Below are positions 24,980 through 36,640 of a stretch of 64,000 nt of DNA, one piece after another. The notes below the pieces were generated by a model that ran no database searches, was not told where the DNA came from, and saw only the letters and a list, made by a program, of their open reading frames with translations. The position numbers and the translations under genes are program-made. Numbering within the stretch: the first letter of the stretch is position 1; each line of letters opens with the position of its first letter. The DNA comes from Streblospio benedicti (Eukaryota > Annelida > Polychaeta > Spionida > Spionidae): assembly GCA_019095985.1 (NCBI GenBank), contig CM032661.1, forward strand, positions 16,021,236 through 16,085,235. Reading direction: 5' to 3'.

Positions 24980-27900
24980 GGTGGAGGGGGGGGGGTTCTA
25001 ATGTTTCAGCCATGTTAAGGTCAGTGATTCTATGAACAACTGTATATCTATTTTCCCAAGTTTGCCTGAGAATTCAATTTTACTCTCAACTCTCACTCAC
25101 GGCGTTGAATCGATCCCCAGTTAGTGTGCGTAATCGACAGCTTTGGTGCGGAAATAAACAGCTTTGTTGTGGTAAATGTTTACTTTTGAAATAAGCCGTT
25201 TGGATTTTTCACTGGCTGCACAGGCTGAAAATCAATCTTGAGCACATGTCTTTCATCCATACACTATAAGAATACCCCTGGCACATACTGATGCGTTTTA
25301 TCTCCACTCACATGGGTTGGTTTTTACTGCTAAGTCTGCAATACATAACCACCCCCTTCAAAAGTGGTGTTATCTGATAGAAAAGGACGAATATTGAGGC
25401 TGTAAAGGCTTAATTCAGGTAACATATGAACAGGAATGTATCTCAAAGTTGATAGAACACAGCTGACTCATATTAGGGTTTGACAAAACAATATAAGACA
25501 AAATATCGCTTATTTTCTGACAATAGACACCCATTTGGAAGGAGATGTTTCAACTATTGCAGACTTAGCAACAAAAGCCAGACCATGCAAGTGGACTAAT
25601 ACTTTGTGTCAAAGACAGATATTTATACTACCTACAGTAAAAATCAAAACCTCCTATTTCAAAAGTAAACAATTACTGCACCATAGTTGCTGATTACGCA
25701 CATTAACTGGGGATAGATTGAACACTGTTTTACTGTTAACAGTAATAGCATTTTAAATGAAGATATTGCATTGAAATACATATACTGTATTCTACAGCAA
25801 AGTTAAATATTGGACTAAACATTTGATTTACATTACACTGCATAGGCAGATTCAGGGGTAGTGCAGGGGTTGCATGCCCTCCTTTTCGGGTTTTTTAAAC
25901 GCGTTGTCTCCTATCAATCTTGTGTAAAAAATCGTCAGATCCCCACTCCCTACCCCTTTCCAAAAGCCTGGAACTTGCAGTGTAAAATACACGATTATTG
26001 AATTAAACTTATGGAAGATTCTTTCTCATCAAAGTTTTGCCCTTATCAACACATCATATACAATTATTGGGATACGCAGCATTTTGGGGGAAATCACGGT
26101 CGCCAAATATATGCATGCATACAGCGGATAGAGATACGTTAAAATTATATGTACCAAAAGCTACTATTATCCTCTACAATATTATGTAAGTGACCTACTC
26201 ATCACAATAATGGAAACCCACCATCTGAACGATTCAACTAATTTTCCCCAAGGCCTGTCTAGTGGCATCTATAGACCCTGGTCACGATTACATGACATTA
26301 TAGGGTTAACCAGTGGTGTGGTCTTTGTAAAACACAATTTATAGTTACAAATAGGTTTACATTAGGTTTGGCGGGACATTTATCATTATATTGTCATTGC
26401 ACCTGTTGTTATCTGGTGTTATTTCAAACAAGATGGACTTGAAATTTCTTCGAGATTCACATGCTCGTGTAGTGAATGTTTAAAATCGATTCTGCTTTTT
26501 ATGGGATGTAGCCAATTGTACATGTACTCTACCTATATAATTAGGAGCCCGACCCCCCCCCCCTTCCCCACCCACCCCAACCCCCCTTCCCCTCAAACTT
26601 ATATCCTCAAATGCATGTCTGACTTTCACATACTCCCAGGATACCACAAGAAACGATGAGAATTGTGGTTGAGAGGCGGGGAATCAAACTAGGTTAATAG
26701 GGGAATAGTTACATATGATGAGTAGTAAAATTGCAATGGTCATTACCGTGCATTCTGACACGCATCATGAGATACTTGTTGGAGCAAACTGAAAGGATGT
26801 CATTTGAAGGAATTCACTAATGTATTTTGACTAGCTTCATCTATCCCTCTCTGTCATTTCTCTCTAAATAATTTTCATTTGATAGAATTAGAAACGCTAA
26901 TTAAGCATCACTGCTTCACCCTAATCAGTGAAAAATTATTATGACTTTTTTTTTACAATGTGGGTCACTACTTATACATACACATATTGTCATCAAACCA
27001 ACGGTAGGGGCCTTTTGCCGCCCCTTCCCCACCAAGCCCCAAGAAAACACGAACATTGAACATTAAACCCTAAATACATTTGATCACATTTATTTCTAAG
27101 ATCTGTTAATGGCAATTCTCATGTAATGTACATAACTTTAACACCTACTAACTTGATTGTTGATTCTGTCAATTGCACTGTACATTTAGTGACACTTTCC
27201 CATGTATTCCAAACCACAATAAAACCCACAAAAAGAGAAAGCATTAGCATTTACATATGGGCGAATACATTGAAGATCAGGAGTTGTCCAATAAAACAGC
27301 GATCATGTTGATTGTGCAGACACCACGCTATATAACCGTGCCCGAAGCGGACAGTTTCATACCCCTAGAGATTGTTGATTAATGATTTATATGTTTCCAC
27401 TGGGAGTGATAAGATAGTTACAGTGTAATAAACAGCTCCTTAATGGGATACTACTCTGATGAAAGTTTTACAATTTCAAGGTTTTGCAATTTGGCTAGGG
27501 ATGTACGTAAATGTTGACACGTTTGGAGACATAGATTATTGAAATTCTGAACAGCTCTTTTTCTTCGGAAAGAAAGATAGAATATTTTCTATAATAAGAA
27601 GGGAAAAACGAAAAAACAGCAACACACAAATAACATTAATCTATTTTAAACTTATCAAAGTTTCGCATTTGAAATATTTCATACAATTTTGAAGTCTAAA
27701 TAAAGCTAAACGATTTACTTAAGATGACAAATCTTTATACATCTCAGTTCTAGATAAAATACATATCTTAATGTATATGAAAAATCAAACATAATACACA
27801 ATTTCAGACGTATGTGAAAAATAAACATATACATCTAGATATTTTACGCACCAAGAAATGCATACAAACGAATGCAAAAAAAAATTCCACCGCAACTCTT

Positions 27901-28260
27901 CTCCATAGAAATAAATTTTATTCTATTTTTACGGGCCTGTAAACATAGCCCATCGTTTGACTAAATCATGTGACTTTCGTAAAAATATTTGTAAATGGCT
28001 GTAAAGGTTATATTTTAGGACATTTTAAGTCTTTTAACGGCGTGTAAAAGGTTTAGGTTAGTGTCATTAAGTTTATTCGTAATATTTTCATGGATTGTTT
28101 CTAGTAGCTATACTTTAGTACCTCAAATGTTTTGTAGTATGTCGAAAATCAACGTTTCGCCGTTACAACTGTCAGAACTTAATCCCGGGGCCTGGTAGGA
28201 TTTGACAAAGGTTTGCCCTATCCACCACGATCACTAAGTCCCAATGACAATGTGTAATAT
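24980..28260. other. Gene-free stretch
   Basis: No exon, RNA gene or complete transposon is recognised. There are C-rich runs near 26550-26590 and a 60-codon plus frame at 27126 of no recognisable family. Confidence 0.45.
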
Positions 28261-28261
28261 A

Positions 28262-28322
28262 CGGCCAACTACCACACCGAGTTCCCGTAGGGAGTGAGCC
28301 TTACAGGAGCTCGGTGTGGCCG
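28262..28322. repeat. Inverted repeat / potential hairpin
   Basis: CCACACCGAG (28272-28281) pairs perfectly with CTCGGTGTGG (28310-28319). An outer CGGCCA...TGGCCG pair lies beyond a 4-nt bulge. The loop is about 28 nt. It sits 8 bp left of a MITE end. Confidence 0.75.
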
Positions 28323-28329
28323 ATACTTA

Positions 28330-28505
28330 GGGACCATTCAGTATTTAAGACGGTGGGGCAGGAGGATTTTCCAAAAATGCTGTGAAAAAATTTATAATCC
28401 CCCTCAAATCTCTGTGAAAAAAATGGTAACCCCCCCCCCCCTCAATTTCCTGTGATGGAAACCGATGACCCTCCCCCTCCCCCCACACCCACCCTAAATC
28501 AGCTG
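28330..28505 (+). mobile_element. GGGACCATTCAG-family MITE, left half only
   Basis: It begins gggaccattcagtattta and follows the left half of the 34621-35019 element (gcaggaggattttcc, then 'ctgtgaaaaaat' and C-rich units). It loses similarity near 28505 and has no right terminus. A TTA precedes it. Confidence 0.85.
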
Positions 28506-30539
28506 TTGTCGTATATATCTGAGTCATGTATTTTAATAATAAAAATAATTAATTATCAACATACTTATGTTACAAGAACATGCATAAGTAGAATTATACA
28601 ACGAGTGCATTATGATTGAATTTATAAACCTACTATTTCAGATTAAACAACGAATATGCGAAGCAAAAGGACATTCACATAAATAATTTATTGAGAGAAA
28701 CATGAATGCAATATTCATGTAGCATAATATCTAGAATATTAAACTAGAAATGAATATTTATAGCAAAACAACTAAGGGATTTTAATTGTGCATGAATCTA
28801 CTAAATGGAAATGCTTCACTGTTCATCACTTATGACTGAGAACATTTTAAAACTGAAACTAAAACTAAAACTTTGAAGGGTGTTATCCTATATCACCTCC
28901 AATCTAAAACACATATATGAAGCAAGATATACCAGACATGGGTCACCGTTCAAAACTGACCTATGTGCATCCAAAATATCGGCCTGTTTCCCACAGCTTG
29001 CATCAGCCATGCATTTGTAGCTACACTGGGATAACATTGAAAAAATTTCTATTTTTTTTATTTGGAAAAATTCTACGTCTCATGGGAATCATTTTTTAAA
29101 AAAGATCTCCTAAATCCGACAAGAATTGACAAAGTTATTATATAACATTTCTTTGTGACTGTCTGTTTTGGGGGTATAAATTCGGGCACGATTTTCCCAT
29201 TTACTGATTCAAAATCTGCTAAATTTTCCATAGTAAAACAGCTGATACTGCAGACCCACAAAATTGGAGATGCCTTTTTTAGATTATTGCTGTGTGTTAT
29301 ATATTGCATCAATTCATGTGAAAATAAAGCATGTTGTCAAAAAATGTATGTAGTTTCTTATTTTCAATATATGAAAACAAAATAATTAAGTAATTATTGT
29401 TGTAATAACGTGCAAACATAGTCAAGAGTATTCCTGCCGAATTTCACCTGTCAAATTTACCGATGCACGAAATAAATGCTAAAAATAAACTATTTAGTTT
29501 AAAGAATTACATAGACTTATTATATATATACATGTATGAATAGAATCGCATATTACTACAGAGTATTTCAACCAAAATTATATACAACAACTTAAACTGA
29601 TATATGATCCAATTTCTGTGTGGTGTTTTTTATTTTGTCAGCAGATATTGCGAGTCGGAGTGCATTTTGGAACGTTTTTCAGTGATGCTCGGGATTTGCT
29701 AAACCCTTCACTTGTTTTGCCATTTTACAAATAGGAGAAAGGAATATAACTATTAAAATACATACCATTCAAAAGAGAATAAAATTCAGAATAAGAACTA
29801 TTTGGTTTTATTTTCTTACCACACCATGTTTCATGTTAATTAGGGAGTTTTCATTGTTGCATGCCTCAAGACCAAGACAAACCCTTGACGACCTTGCATC
29901 ATTCTTTGGCCTCCCGCGGACACGAATAGATTAAACTAACAAAGTATATATCATATGGAAGAGCAGAAAATAAGGATTATTTTTATATATGCTAATCCAG
30001 ATCTTTATAAAGATTTCCATTACAAATCATGCCATCAAAACTTTGGTAGGGAATTTGACAAGGAAGGCTTTCCATATATGGGATTTTGCGAAAGTGATCA
30101 ACAAGCCCCGGATTTTATTTACATATGCAAATAAACATGGACCTTATTTAATTCGTTCCAGCGAACAAAGCCCTTTCAAAAGACCCATTCAGGAACCTTG
30201 TTTCAACAAAAAACACCCGCAAAAAATCAGTTATAAGGAAAACGCTGAACAGGCGATGTTTAAGAATTTATATCTCGTTAAGTTTGTATTGTTTATTATT
30301 GACACTTCATACTTTGATTAACAACCATTTTAGCTACAATTTGACATATAACACATAATTTATTTATTTCAAACAAAACCACAGTAAAAGCATTTAGTTC
30401 AAAATCGGCAATTTTCTCAGTTGACTGACGGTGTCAAAATCTACGCCAGCGTAGCTAACATTAGCATTGAATGTCCATAAATACAGACCGTGAGTGTGAT
30501 GCGCATGAGGATGGCCTGTCAAAACATGGGTGATGAATC

Positions 30540-30650
30540 TGATTTGATGGATATCCAATCCATAATATAACAAACAGGAATTTTTTTGTACAGAATCTCT
30601 AAAAATAGGGGTAAATGTTCTGTGAAAAAATTGATAGCTAGCCCTCGCAA
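30540..30650 (+). mobile_element. Internal fragment of the GGGACCATTCAG-family MITE
   Basis: 'gatttgatggata', 'gtacagaatctctaaaaata' and 'gtgaaaaaattgatagc' follow in the same order as in the middle of the full copy at 34621-35019. Neither terminus is present. Confidence 0.75.
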
Positions 30651-30799
30651 ATGTTGAGTTTTGACATAATACAAAACATAAGAGATACTTAAGCATAGTT
30701 ATTATATTTGTCATAAATATGTTAATTACTTTTTTTTACAGAAAAAGAGTGCACAATCACAAGCTCAGACAGCAACGTTTCTGCTATTACCAATACATC

Positions 30800-31687
30800 A
30801 TGAAAATATTATGGAAATCATGTCAGACTATCGGAAGGACTATGGGACTACGTCAAAGGTTGAGCGGATGTCTCAACAATGTCAGCCAGTTTCGATCTAT
30901 TCAAGTTGCATCTGAAAATGCATTAGATGTAGACTTGGATGATGACACAGGTATTTGTACATTAACTATGAAAAACAAGCCAGTCAATACATTATCCATG
31001 GATCTTTTGACTGAGTTACGTGACTGGGCACAAGACCTGCATTCAATGCCTGAATGTAAAGCTGTGATTTTTACATCAAATGAGAGAGTATTCTCAGCAG
31101 GACTAGATATTCATGAATTGATCAAAGCTAAAAGTGACAGTGAGAGGTTTAGGCAGTATTGGAACACCTTGCTGGATTTTGCCATCCAGTTATATTCAAT
31201 GAGACCAATAACAGTCGCAGCAATAAATGCATCTGCACCAGCTGGAGGGTGTATGCTTGCGCTAGGTTGTGACTATAGAATTATGGCTGATGGCAAGTAT
31301 GTTATTGGGCTAAATGAGCCACAACTAGGAGTAGAGGTACCTTTCTGGCTTACAGAAATGTTCGTTAACACTGTTGGTTCTGGAGAAGCGATGAGAATGC
31401 TGCCTTACGGTAAATTGTATTCTGTACAAGGTGCTCTAGATGTGAAGCTGATTGATGAAGTATGTCCATCGACAGAATTAATGGATAAATCAAAACGTTT
31501 TATCATGGAAGGTCTTAAAATAAAAGAAGTAGCCCGTTACATGACAAAGATGTACATAAGGCAGTCATCTATTCACAGATTTAGAGAAGGACGAGATATT
31601 GACACAGATCACAAGGTGGAATTTTTTTCAAGGGATGATGTTAATAAGAGACTAATTTCTTATGTGGAAAGTTTAGGAAAAAAATAA
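30800..31687 (+). CDS. ECI1: Enoyl-CoA delta isomerase 1, mitochondrial (ECI1-type), uninterrupted reading frame
   Basis: The predicted 295-residue protein is a crotonase-fold enzyme that shifts 3-cis or 3-trans double bonds to 2-trans-enoyl-CoA, needed in mitochondria for beta-oxidation of unsaturated fatty acids. Seen: an oxyanion-hole segment FSAGLD (98-103), a second PAGGC turn (147-151), and GLNEPQLG (170-177), whose Glu173 aligns with the family's catalytic glutamate, followed by PFWL. These patterns match animal ECI1 along the length, which is close to the human protein's roughly 300 residues. I chose the ATG at 30800 because the first 30 or so residues are basic and hydroxylated, like a mitochondrial targeting peptide. 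The upstream in-frame ATG at 30719 reads through a pyrimidine tract ending in AG (30741), which looks like a splice acceptor for a 5'-leader intron. There is no intron in the coding part, unlike vertebrate ECI1. A poly(A) signal AATAAA lies at 31755-31760. The isomerase assignment is strong; the leader intron is inference. Confidence 0.93.
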   Translation: MKILWKSCQTIGRTMGLRQRLSGCLNNVSQFRSIQVASENALDVDLDDDTGICTLTMKNKPVNTLSMDLLTELRDWAQDLHSMPECKAVIFTSNERVFSAGLDIHELIKAKSDSERFRQYWNTLLDFAIQLYSMRPITVAAINASAPAGGCMLALGCDYRIMADGKYVIGLNEPQLGVEVPFWLTEMFVNTVGSGEAMRMLPYGKLYSVQGALDVKLIDEVCPSTELMDKSKRFIMEGLKIKEVARYMTKMYIRQSSIHRFREGRDIDTDHKVEFFSRDDVNKRLISYVESLGKK

Positions 31688-31754
31688 ATTGCTTTTCTTC
31701 AAAATTATTGAATATTTTAATAATGTACTGTAATCATATATGAATTTCGTACAA

Positions 31755-31760
31755 AATAAA
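31755..31760 (+). terminator. ECI1 polyadenylation signal
   Basis: AATAAA, 68 nt after the ECI1 stop codon, followed within 40 nt by T-rich sequence. The TIR element at 31844 begins just downstream. Confidence 0.6.
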
Positions 31761-31843
31761 CTACTTTACTGCTAATTCATTTTTTTTTAGTGTTTAATTT
31801 TCTTATTATTATACTCGTTATAGGCATGTCTCATTTATTAATA

Positions 31844-31954
31844 CAGTATAACCTCATTTTGGTAGCTTTATGAAGTTTTGGGACCATGTATAAAATTGGT
31901 CTTATTATAGAGGTGGTCTCAATGGAGAGGTAGTCTTAATTGGAGGTTCTACTG
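31844..31954 (-). mobile_element. CAGTAGAACCTC-family MITE, copy 6 (internally shortened, TA duplication)
   Basis: TA flanks both ends. The left end is cagtataacctc and the right end ggaggttctactg. It is only 111 bp, so part of the usual interior is missing. The body reads in reverse orientation ('ggtcttattatagaggtgg'). Confidence 0.88.
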
Positions 31955-32039
31955 TACCATCAGGTGGTCTTCCCCTGCCTGTTTCTGCTTATATTACAAA
32001 GTTTTTTACTAATGCTAATCCAGTTGAAGTTGTGATCAA

Positions 32040-32250
32040 CATAATTTAGCAAGCTAAGTCTCCCTTTATGAAGCACACCCTATCAATATCTAAAGCACCC
32101 AATTTCTCCAGAAGGCTCTCCGAACTGGTGTCATTCCCGAGGTTGTTTGTAAAGTTGGAAGAACATTCGAATTCTTTTCTACATACAAATGGTCCATTGA
32201 AAGATGTATTCCCTTCATATTTTGCCAATGCAATATCTTGAAATGAATGA
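32040..32250 (-). other. Unrecognised minus-strand open frame with possible acceptor
   Basis: A 60-codon minus frame (32046-32228) has protein-like composition. Its upstream side carries a possible acceptor (ttcatttcaag). No domain is recognised and no other exon was linked to it. It could be a terminal exon of a minus-strand gene or a chance frame. Confidence 0.15.
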
Positions 32251-32284
32251 AATATGAGTTTATTCTTTTGACGACTTTATTCAT

Positions 32285-34060
32285 TCATATTAACATCATG
32301 GATATAACAATAAAAAACATTTGAATGCTAGATTACATCTATTGAACTGGAATAAATTGTTTATTCTTCTAAATTGTATGACATCTCTATTTTAGCCTTG
32401 CAGACACATTTATATAAATCTAGGCACTTTGACTGTTGAATGGGTATTTCTCATTAAGACCTGACATGTAAAGTTAATTCTATCCATATGTTGCTGCTTT
32501 TTTAAAACATAACACTTCACCCCAAATGACCTCTTAACCCTCACGTGACAAAAGGTCCTAAGACCTCCAAACTCTGTTTGCAGTAACAGTAGTTTCTGCA
32601 TGAAATATTGGCCACTTAAAAAGCTAAGCTGCTTATGGTGGCTATATTGTTTAGGCATCACTTTTTAGACTCGCATTTGACAGTTGTAAAATGTATAGTT
32701 TCAAAATAATGATATTTGCTCTTCAATAATAGCCATCTGTATTCTATTCATTTTCGTGTATCGTTAATCTTACCTCCTATGGTGAACATGCAACAATAAA
32801 AGTACACTATGCACTTGGTCAAAATTCACGAGTCCTCCAAGTAACAAAAGGTAAAAGTTCCTCTTCTAATATGTTAGATTGAGAATTCTACTGTTCTTTG
32901 TAATATGGCACGAGGACAAAAAGTGCCAAAATGCGGACACAAGGGAGATAGAGTTCCCTGATCGCCCCTATACACACAAGCATTCACCCTTCTTTCTAAT
33001 TGTTATAATTACCTATGAGCAAATGGAGAGAAATCGATAATATTCATTTAGATTGCAAGTGTAAGAAGGTGAATTATATACATCAGTTCAATGGTTGATA
33101 GAATAATAGATGGTATGCACGTGTCATCCTTTTAAGAAATAGTTCTATACACACGAAAACATGTGATCATTGGAATGATTGTGGGGTAGGCATAGAAGTC
33201 CTTGATTGCTGAATCATTGGTGACAAATATGAAAACACAGATAAGTATTATATTCACTGAAGATGCCCACATAGACTAAAGGATTGCCACTGTGACAATA
33301 CATCCACCACAATATACCTTATAATTTACTGTAGATCTGAAGATTTTGAAAGACAGGGTTTTATAAAACGTTTGCTACTGAGACCCACAAAATGTGTGTT
33401 CAATACAGTGCCCTAGGTTGATTTAAGGTGCAAGACTTGGCCATGGTCTGGACATAATGGAAACCCTTTCATATGGAGAGGATCTAGAGAAGTAAGGTAA
33501 CTAGATAGTTAATTAATATGCTGATAACAAACATTATCTTTTGATAATGCCTGCATCTTCAAACGAATCTTAGCCATGCCCTCACTAGAAAACAACTAGG
33601 ACCATGGCCAAAATTTCACCACAGTGGAAATACATTAAAATGTTTGTTTATTTTGTGATTTGTGAAGTTGGACTCATGCTCAGTTTTCATTCATGATTAC
33701 TTTTCTTTCTTTTTTTTTTTTGCTGTGAAATACTTTATTCTTCTATTTTAATAGTAACAAAGAATAGATTTGGTTTGAAATGTAGATTAAAACGACCACC
33801 AAGTTGTCCTGGTTGTACATACATAATTTAGAGTGTGTACAATGTAATCTACCGTATACGACCATTCATGATTACTAATTGTGGTGGGTGTTAAAGTTAG
33901 ATTTCCTAAAGGTTTAAACATGCCTGGTTGCCGTTTTGCATTTGGCAGTCACTAAAGTGCTATCAAATAAACAATAAAAGAAACAGACATATAGTTTTAT
34001 CTAAAGCATTTATCATTATGAAGACTTTTATTTGTAAAATAATCGAGTGAAATCCTGTCT
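32285..34060. other. Stretch without recognised genes
   Basis: No exon, RNA gene or repeat with clear ends was seen. Confidence 0.4.
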
Positions 34061-34073
34061 CTTTGATACAACC

Positions 34074-34148
34074 TGACGTCACACATTTGCATATAATATA
34101 CACGCATGCGCTTTGGCACTATTTCATAGTTCTGATGCCCCGCCCCTT
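34074..34148. promoter_or_regulatory. Cluster of core-promoter motifs without an assigned gene
   Basis: Within 75 bp lie a palindromic CRE (TGACGTCA, 34074-34081), an octamer (ATTTGCAT, about 34085-34092), an NRF-1-like CGCATGCGC (34103-34111) and a CCCCGCCCC Sp1/KLF box (from 34138). The clustering in AT-rich DNA is unlikely by chance. It could drive a leader exon of the PP2A or kinase gene to the right, or an unrecognised transcript in either direction. Confidence 0.4.
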
Positions 34149-34620
34149 TCTCTGGATTTGGTTATACATGTACTATCGCGTGGGTCTCACAAACATTCCT
34201 ACGAATGGATTATCATCGTTACAATAACATATCCATCAAGAATTCACACGTCGGATCAATTATAAACCGATTATGAAGATATGGATGAAAGGTTTTTAGG
34301 TTTTAATACACACTCAACTATCAAATAATTTTTCTTTTTTTAAGTTGAAACAATCAAGAATAAATTTTAATAAACTTCTACATTTTTAATCAAACAGGAT
34401 ACATAACCTGTTTTCATATGACAGCTCATTAAAGTTGGATAATAAGTGCAAATATTTTCTAAAAATTTCCTGCGTAAATTTTCATAACAACGACAATCAA
34501 ATAAAAAATGGGTTTCACTTTCTACTGCCTTTAGATTATATAATGTACAGAGTCTATCTTCCAGCTTTCTATTTCTGAATCGCCCAGTTTTAATATTAAG
34601 GGGCAAAATACCTGCTCTAA

Positions 34621-35019
34621 GGGACCATTCAGTATTTGTGACAGGGTGGGATAGGAGGATTTTCCAAAATTGCTGAGAAAAAATTAATAGCCCCCCCTCA
34701 AACCTCTGTGAAAAAATTGGTCACCCCCCTCAATTTCATGTGACAAAAATTGATGACCCCCCCACCCCGCTCCCCATCAGTTAACGCATTCATTGTCAGT
34801 TAACTAAAATCCTATTTGATGGATAGCCATGATATAAAAAAACAATAACTTTTAGTACAGAATCTCTAAAAAAAATAGGTTAAATTTTATGTGAAAAAAT
34901 TGATAGCCCCCCCAAAAGTGTGTGAAAAATTGATAGCCCCCTCCAAACATTGTGACAAAAGTTCATGGCCCGTCCTAAAATCCTCCTACCCCACCCTGTC
35001 ATAAATACTGAATGGTCCC
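34621..35019. mobile_element. 399-bp PIF/Harbinger-like MITE inserted in the LINE
   Basis: Terminal inverted repeats of about 45 bp start GGGACCATTCAGTATTT on both ends and differ at only two or so positions. The flanks are a TAA target duplication (34618-34620 and 35020-35022). G-rich ends and TWA target sites are diagnostic of the PIF/Harbinger superfamily, here inferred from ends alone. The interior has repeated 'gtgaaaaaattgatagccc' units. Removing the element and one TAA leaves the LINE frame continuous across the site (TAQL then RAGILPL), which confirms the boundaries. Confidence 0.95.
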
Positions 35020-35723
35020 TAAGTTGTGCAGTAACCAAACGTTGGTTTGCGGTTAAATTAAACTTGACATAATTTACAACTTCAAGGGTTTCCTTAAACA
35101 ATTCATAAAATCTTAATTTAGGTTTTCCCAATATGTTTGGCTTCCATTCATTTTCTTGTTTTTTCAAAAGCTTTTTGCTAATATCTTCAATGTTACAAGT
35201 GCTCCTTGTAAAAAATAAATCTTCTTCACCTACAGAATTAAGAATTGACCATATTTGTTTACACCAATTATCAAAGTTAGACATTGCTAGATAATAATCA
35301 TTAATAAAAAACATGTTTGGTGAGTCTGTTCTCAGGGAGTATAACAAGTCTATTCCATAATCTTAACATGCATAACCACCTTTTATACCTTGGATTTAAC
35401 CATCCAATATTCCCTTCAATTGCTGCAATAGGTGTGAAACTGTGTACTCCCATAAAACACCTTGCCGCCCAATGTTGTATAGTTGTTAATTCATCATTAA
35501 CTGAATAACCCCAAATGCCTGCTGCATACTCCATCACAGGACATATACCAAGTTTGTAAACGTAGAGTAAGTCATCAGTAGTAAGTATTTAAGAAACATA
35601 CACCATAGTAAGTAAGCATTTAGTTTCAATTGAAACATACACCATAGAAAATAAATTAAAAGCCTTCAATATATACTCCATAACTTAAGCCAAGACAAAT
35701 TAAAAGCCCAATATTTAAAAAAA

Positions 35724-35838
35724 CAATAATTTTATGTTAAATTTTATGTGAAAAAATTGATAGCCCCCCCTCAAAAGTGTGTGTGAAAAAATTTGTAAAC
35801 ATTGTGACAAAAGTTCATGGCCCGTCCTAAAATCCTAA
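35724..35838 (+). mobile_element. Right-half fragment of the GGGACCATTCAG-family MITE
   Basis: 'aaattttatgtgaaaaaatt', 'gacaaaagttcatggcccgt' and 'cctaaaatcct' match the right half of the complete copy 0.8 kb away. The terminal inverted repeat is missing. The closeness in sequence and distance suggests a local copy rather than an independent insertion. Confidence 0.85.
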
Positions 35839-35845
35839 AATTATG

Positions 35846-35960
35846 ATTTGCTCATTCTTATCTTAGTTTTTATATTAGCTTAATACTATAATAGTGGCCA
35901 ACATTTATATTTAGTAAAATTATCAGATAGTTGCTATTTAACATTTATTTTATAATCATT
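35846..35960 (+). repeat. 115-bp direct repeat, copy 1
   Basis: It starts atttgctcattcttatc and ends tttattttataatcatt. It differs from 36945-37059 at only two positions by my reading. Confidence 0.93.
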
Positions 35961-36490
35961 AAGAAATTCATGTATTTAATTGTTAAAATATTAGCATTAT
36001 CATCATAACTAAGAAATTCATTAATTGTTACACCTAGGTACTTATAAAATGTTATATAGTTGTTCAATGTGGACTCACCACATTTGAAATGAAAACTGTT
36101 ACGATTTATCAGATTCTTCCTGAAATGCATTATCTTTGATTTTTTCTCATACACCATTTACTTGACCAGTTACTTAAAACATTAAGCATTTTTTGCAGAT
36201 TCTCCTCTGTTGTGGACATTAACGCAATATCATCAGCATAGAGTAAATTCCCAACATTTCGACCATTTACCTCAACTCCACAATTCATTTCTTGTATTGC
36301 TTTGGCCAGATCATTAAGAAAAACAGAGAAAGGATATTTCAAATCTTGTTGACAAAAGCAATTTGTTACATGCTAAAATAAGTTGTTCGCTTATTTTTAA
36401 AGGCTTAGGATACATACAGAAAGTTTATTATTCATTATGCAATGATTATCAATAAAGTCTTACTAAGGTCTTACTAAGCGAATGTACCTA

Positions 36491-36640
36491 CAAGAAAACC
36501 TTCAACTAAGACCTCCTTTATAAAGAGACCACCTTTATAATAGGTACATTCCCTGTGGTTCCAAAAACCTTCAGAAAGAGACCATCACGAATCTCCATAA
36601 AGAGATCACCTCTTCATTGAGACCACTTTAAGACAGTCAT
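36491..36640 (+). mobile_element. CAGTAGAACCTC-family MITE, copy 7 (degraded ends)
   Basis: The body has 'caactaagacctcctttata', 'aagagaccacctttataata', 'ggttccaaaaaccttcagaa' and 'cattgagaccactttaagac'. Both termini are worn. Confidence 0.75.

Larger units (their letters stand above)
35576..35961. other. Patchwork of locally templated filler DNA inside the LINE
   Basis: This segment interrupts the LINE between its thumb and C-terminal parts. It contains 'gaaacatacaccatag' twice (35593-35608, 35632-35647) and 'aaattaaaagcc' twice (35653-35664, 35697-35708). It also contains a fragment of the nearby MITE's right half (35724-35838) and a 115-bp copy (35846-35960) of sequence found again at 36945-37059. 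The ends are abrupt and no terminal repeat or target duplication was seen. Confidence 0.75.
34330..36360 (-). mobile_element. 5'-truncated LINE (non-LTR retrotransposon), split by two insertions
   Basis: Minus-strand peptides give the 3' part of a non-LTR reverse transcriptase. NLLYADDIALM (about 36240) is the palm motif with the catalytic YADD. KSKIMHF and YKYLGVTINE (about 36040-36130) are the following segment. PVMEYAAGIWGY (about 35520) and the C-terminal region follow down to about 34370. The 5' part is missing: it starts just upstream of FSVFLNDLAKA. At least two frame changes are visible (near 36150 and 35310), so it is dead. The 3' side has an A-rich tail (about 34330-34345 read on the minus strand). 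Interruptions are the MITE at 34621-35019 and filler DNA at about 35576-35961. The clade is not certain; the layout suits the jockey/CR1-like group. Confidence 0.9.

Noticed and set aside
20526-31687. Splicing of the tiny 20526-20545 exon directly to ECI1
   Set aside because: Phase joining at 30742 gives an immediate stop codon, so it could only be a leader with a short upstream frame.
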